64,000 bases of DNA from Macrostomum hystrix (Eukaryota > Platyhelminthes > Macrostomidae). Shown piece by piece: positions 61,201 through 64,000 of the stretch. Every line of letters starts with the position of its first letter. Position 1 is the first letter of the stretch. Below the pieces are notes generated by a model that did no database searches, had not been told where the DNA came from, and worked only from the letters and a program-made list of their open reading frames with translations. Location of the stretch: NCBI GenBank assembly GCA_950097015.1, contig CATNEN010000024.1:3706501-3770500 (forward strand), given 5' to 3'. Both the position numbers and the translations under genes were made by a program.

Positions 61201-63912
61201 AAATCCCAGATTCCAAATCCCAGATTCAAAATCCCATATTCTCAATCCAGATACCCAATCCAAAATTCCAAATCTCAGAAAAAAATATTAAAATCCAAAG
61301 CACACTCGTAAAACCCTAATATCCCAAATCCCATACGAAAGCATGCTTAACTTATTTTTTCCAACCCAATCTAATACAACCGAAATCCTCAATCCCCGCT
61401 CGATCCCCCTTAGGCGCCAACGTGAACGCCAGCAACACTGGCAGGGAGACGCCGCTGCACCTGGCAGCCCGCACCGGCAACCAGCAGCTCGTGGAGCTGC
61501 TCATGCAGAACGGAGCCAAGCTGAATGCTCGCGACTCCGACAAGCAGACGCCGCTGCACAAGGCGGCCCGGTTCAACCAGGCCAAACTGCTGGCCTACCT
61601 GCTGGATGTCGACAATTCGGCCATCGACGCCATCGACTGCGACCACATGACGCCGCTGCTGCTGGCGAGCTGCCAGCAGGACGACCCGGCCTGCGTCAAG
61701 GTGAGTGACGGGTTTGAGAACAGTCTCGGTTGCTCCGGAGACGAGTCTAGTTAATACTTGTAACATACTAATAACAATAATTGCAGGAGGGCTTCCTTGC
61801 AATGGCACATCCTTTGGTGATGTTTAGCGAGTCTATAGTTAGTCAATGGGATTCCTTCAAAATGAAATTCCTTCCAGGTGCTGCTGGAGAAGGGCGCCAA
61901 CCCGCTGTGCCGCGACAGCGCCGAGCGGACTGCCGTCTTCTTGGCGGCCATGTGGCACAATGTCAACGTGCTGAAGGCCCTGCTGGAGAATGGCGACGTC
62001 AAAGATAATCGAGTCATCGACGACGGCGACGCCAATAGCAACACGCCGCTGCACATCGCCTGCCAGAGTGGTGAGTTTGAAGCGGTCTGATTTGAATTTG
62101 AATTCGCGCCAGATTAATTCACTTTTGACACGTGACTATTTGCAGTAGTAATTTTCGAAAAAATCTAAAAAATGATCCTGTTCACCAAACATCTACATTT
62201 GAAGTGGTTTACGATTGTGTACAAGTGAAGTACGCAAATTGAAATGCAGTGCGTGTATGATTAGTAGTTCCTCAGGTTTTATTTCAATAAAATCTACGGT
62301 CAGAATTGAACTATGTGAAATAGTAATCTAATTCGGAAAACTTATTTAAGAACTTAAACAAATTTTAGAGTATACAAAAAATTAAACGAATTGTTTTGGA
62401 TGAGTATAATAATAATAAAAAATCAACTTTCTATTCAGAGCTAATAAAACTGAGTAAATATAATGCATATAATATAATTATAATATAATCCTTAAGGTTG
62501 TAACATATAATGATACGAGCTAAAGGAAATCTTCCCGTTTAGAAATAGAAATAATATAGAAATTGAAACTATATAGAATTATAACCAAGGACCACTAGAA
62601 GAAGAAGGACGGGACACTTCGTTTCTTAGAAAATTTATTAAAGGCTGATTTTTACGGAAAAATACACTAGCGAGAAAGGAACTTTTCACTTTTTTCACCT
62701 TAAAACGTTGATAACTTTTTATTGGAAGCAGATACAAAGCTCTTCTTTTGATATAACTTACAAAATATGTTGCTTCGACGAATTTTATAAAGATTTTTTC
62801 ATGAATAATTGATCTTCATATTATTTTAGTTACTTTATCATGCAGCAATCATAGTATCAAGCTAGTAAAACTTCTTCTAGTTTTTAGTTCTTCTAACTTC
62901 TTCTATCTTCTTCTAGTGGTCCTTGATTATAACCCGCGCAGATTTTAAATCAGATCAAAATATTTAAACAAAGACCTACGATTTAAAGCCTATTTCCAAT
63001 AATTAAAAAGCTTACTAATTTCTAAAACTTATTTAAGAATTCAAACAATGTGTTTAGGGGTTATAAAACACATGCGTTGATCCCGGATTCATTAAAAGTC
63101 CCCCAATAAATTAAATAAAATTGAATTGGTTATCAATGCAGAAATAATAACCAAAAACAAATATAAAAAAATAATAAATATAGTCAATAAATTCAATTCA
63201 ATTCATAAATGTATCAAAAAAATCTGCACCACTTAAAAATATCAACAAACTTTATTTTAACAAAAAAAGATAAAATTTTTCAATACTAAAAATAGTAAGG
63301 ACTACAGTTTTAAACAAAAGAGTGGAAAATAAAGAATAGAATAGATCAATTTTAATTATTGAGTTAAACCTACATGCTTACAATTTTAACCACGTTATGT
63401 TTTCTGAATCTGCAATAAGCTCATAGAGGTACCAAAATCTGATCTTCGACAACACCATCCTAACAGGAAGCCTAGACATTGTCGAGGTGCTCCTGCGAGC
63501 CAAAGCCAAGTACGACGACAAGAACGAGGACGAGGAGACGCCGATGCACCTCGCCGCCAAGGCCGGCCATCTGCAAATTGTTCGCCGGCTTCTGCGCATC
63601 AGCCGGACCCTGGCCAACGACGAAGACGACGACTCCAACACGCCGCTGCACATGGCGGCCCTGACTGGCCAGCCGAAGATCTGCCAGCTGCTCATCGACG
63701 AGGGCAAGGCGGATGTCGAGGCGCGCAATTCGCGCGGCTGGACAGCGCTCGACTGCGCCGCTTCGAAGGGCTTCACCAAGGTGGCCCAGGTGCTGCTGGA
63801 CAATGACTCGCCGATTGATCCGGCCGACAAGTCGAACGTGACGCCACTATTCTTGGCCTGCCAGGGCGGCCACCTGGAGATGGTGGACCTGCTGCTGAAG
63901 ATTGGCGCCAAG
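57143..63912 (+). CDS. TRPA1: TRPA-like ankyrin channel, first nine exons (3' end beyond window)
   Basis: Exons: 57143-57580, 58097-58492, 58582-58641, 58736-58759, 59658-59819, 60605-60926, 61414-61700, 61878-62070, 63467-63912. They give 776 residues so far with agreeing phases. Residues 1-146 are a disordered lead (RKKKKTKL). A polyglycine run and about 15 ankyrin repeats follow, for example NGYTMLHYAARNNHVNVCDV, ETPLHLAARTGNQQLVELLM and NTPLHMAALTGQPKICQLL. The very long ankyrin array after a short lead, with irregular repeats, matches TRPA channels, whose six-helix pore follows about 700-750 residues in. No pore is in the window, so another large ankyrin protein remains possible. The last donor, AAG|GTTGCG, is a guess. 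TRPA channels sense irritants, heat or touch. Confidence 0.72.
57605..58035. repeat. 33-bp minisatellite in TRPA-like intron 1
   Basis: About 13 copies of a 33-bp unit: GTATTGTCTATGGGTTTCCA plus GCACATGATTGGG. It fills nearly all of intron 1. Both strands read open for about 90-130 codons only because of the unit length. Confidence 0.97.
58097..58492 (+). CDS. TRPA1: TRPA-like exon 2: polyglycine, first ankyrin repeats, polyalanine
   Basis: A pure GGC run (58171-58223) codes for about 17 glycines before KRNIHVDKKDTNGYTMLHYA, the first ankyrin repeat. The exon ends in a GCN run of 12 alanines ([19 protein letters not shown]) and then a GTGAGC donor. Both homopolymers look like slippage insertions at the rim of the ankyrin array. 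Two tiny exons (60 and 24 bases) then bridge to the next repeat. Confidence 0.85.
58775..59630. repeat. 27-bp then 15-bp minisatellites in TRPA-like intron 4
   Basis: 58775-59415: about 24 copies of a 27-bp unit (CCTAGAATCTGAACCCCAGA plus TTTGCTT; dyad AATCTG...CAGATT). 59420-59630: a 15-bp unit CCCAGATTCGGAATC (dyad GATTC-G-GAATC). The second array appears to grow out of the first through the shared CCCAGATT. Confidence 0.97.
59955..60560. repeat. 23/24-bp minisatellite in TRPA-like intron 5
   Basis: About 26 copies of CCGTTTATCCATCATGACAC plus AAC on the left, grading to CGTTAATCCATCATGAAACA plus AGAT on the right. It ends about 45 bases before the exon 6 acceptor. Confidence 0.96.
61046..61245. 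repeat. 14-bp minisatellite in TRPA-like intron 6
   Basis: About 14 copies of CAGATTCCAAATCC, nearly perfect. It shares the CCCAGATTC core with the arrays in intron 4 of this gene and in polycystin intron 21. Confidence 0.96.
61770..61828 (-). mobile_element. Short SINE family A tail fragment
   Basis: TAACAATAATTGCAGGAGGG followed by CAATGGCACATC and TTTGGTGATG is the reverse 3' end of family A, with the rest missing. It fills much of the short TRPA-like intron 7. Confidence 0.75.
62071..63466. other. AT-rich intron 8 of the TRPA-like gene
   Basis: About 1.4 kb, strongly AT-rich, with a TTCTTCTAGTTTTTAGTTCT cluster near 62,870-62,925 and the inverted partner AGGACCACTAGAAGAAGAAG near 62,590. 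No minisatellite is seen, unlike most other large introns here. Confidence 0.5.
63467..63912 (+). CDS. TRPA1: TRPA-like exon 9: four to five ankyrin repeats, last exon in window
   Basis: It joins exon 8 at G|GA after a CCTAACAG acceptor. It reads SLDIVEVLLRAKAKYDDKNE, then repeats EETPMHLAAKAGHLQIVRRL, NTPLHMAALTGQPK, GWTALDCAASKGFTKVAQVL and VTPLFLACQGGHLEMVDLLL. The frame stays open past the proposed donor to 63990, so the true 3' end could differ. Confidence 0.85.
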
Positions 63913-64000
63913 GTTGCGAATTTACCTGCGCTGCTGTGTGGGATTTGGGAAACAAAAAACTTTTGGGAGTGTGAATTCCTGGAAATATGACAGGCATCAC

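Overview
This window is nuclear DNA from an animal. Protein-coding segments are GC-rich and split by many introns with GT/AG borders. Introns and spacers are AT-rich and full of minisatellites and tRNA-headed SINEs. The gene set (an intraflagellar transport protein, a polycystin-1, a TRPA-like channel) and the repeat load would fit a lophotrochozoan, possibly a free-living flatworm such as Macrostomum. That placement is inference with low confidence. All exon borders below were set by hand from splice motifs plus agreement of reading phase, not from transcripts.

Layout. (1) 1-1262: a 20-bp minisatellite, then AT-rich 3' flank. (2) 1263-15720, minus strand: a complete nine-exon IFT54/TRAF3IP1 gene whose intron 5 holds a nearly 8-kb minisatellite made of 31/33-bp units. 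(3) 15721-18238: AT-rich spacer with no gene seen. (4) 18239-19998, plus strand: a small unrecognised ORF, then a two-exon single-pass membrane protein of unknown family. (5) 20131-20600: SINE pieces. (6) 20914-27783, plus strand: a seven-exon model for an unknown secreted, Cys-containing protein, with a minisatellite in each of introns 1, 2 and 5. (7) 28836-55827, minus strand: a complete 25-exon polycystin-1-like gene, modelled at 3547 codons, with signal peptide, WSC, PKD repeats, REJ, GPS, PLAT and 11 membrane segments. (8) 55828-57142: a 1.3-kb spacer between two divergent genes. (9) 57143-63912, plus strand: the first nine exons of a TRPA-like ankyrin channel. About 15 ankyrin repeats are present and the gene runs off the window before any channel domain.

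Three of the five better-supported genes act in cilia or sensory membranes: IFT54 in the intraflagellar transport train, polycystin-1 as a ciliary membrane receptor/channel subunit, and TRPA as a sensory cation channel. The polycystin and TRPA genes are head to head and could share regulatory DNA.

The most striking feature is the tandem repeat landscape. Most large introns carry their own private minisatellite with a different unit (14 to 90 bp). Many units contain a short dyad able to form a hairpin, and one array supplies the splice acceptor of the last polycystin exon. I saw no clear evidence of a wholly new biological system. The best leads are these repeats, an apparently non-GT splice donor in the polycystin gene, two 24-base microexons, and two novel surface/secreted genes.
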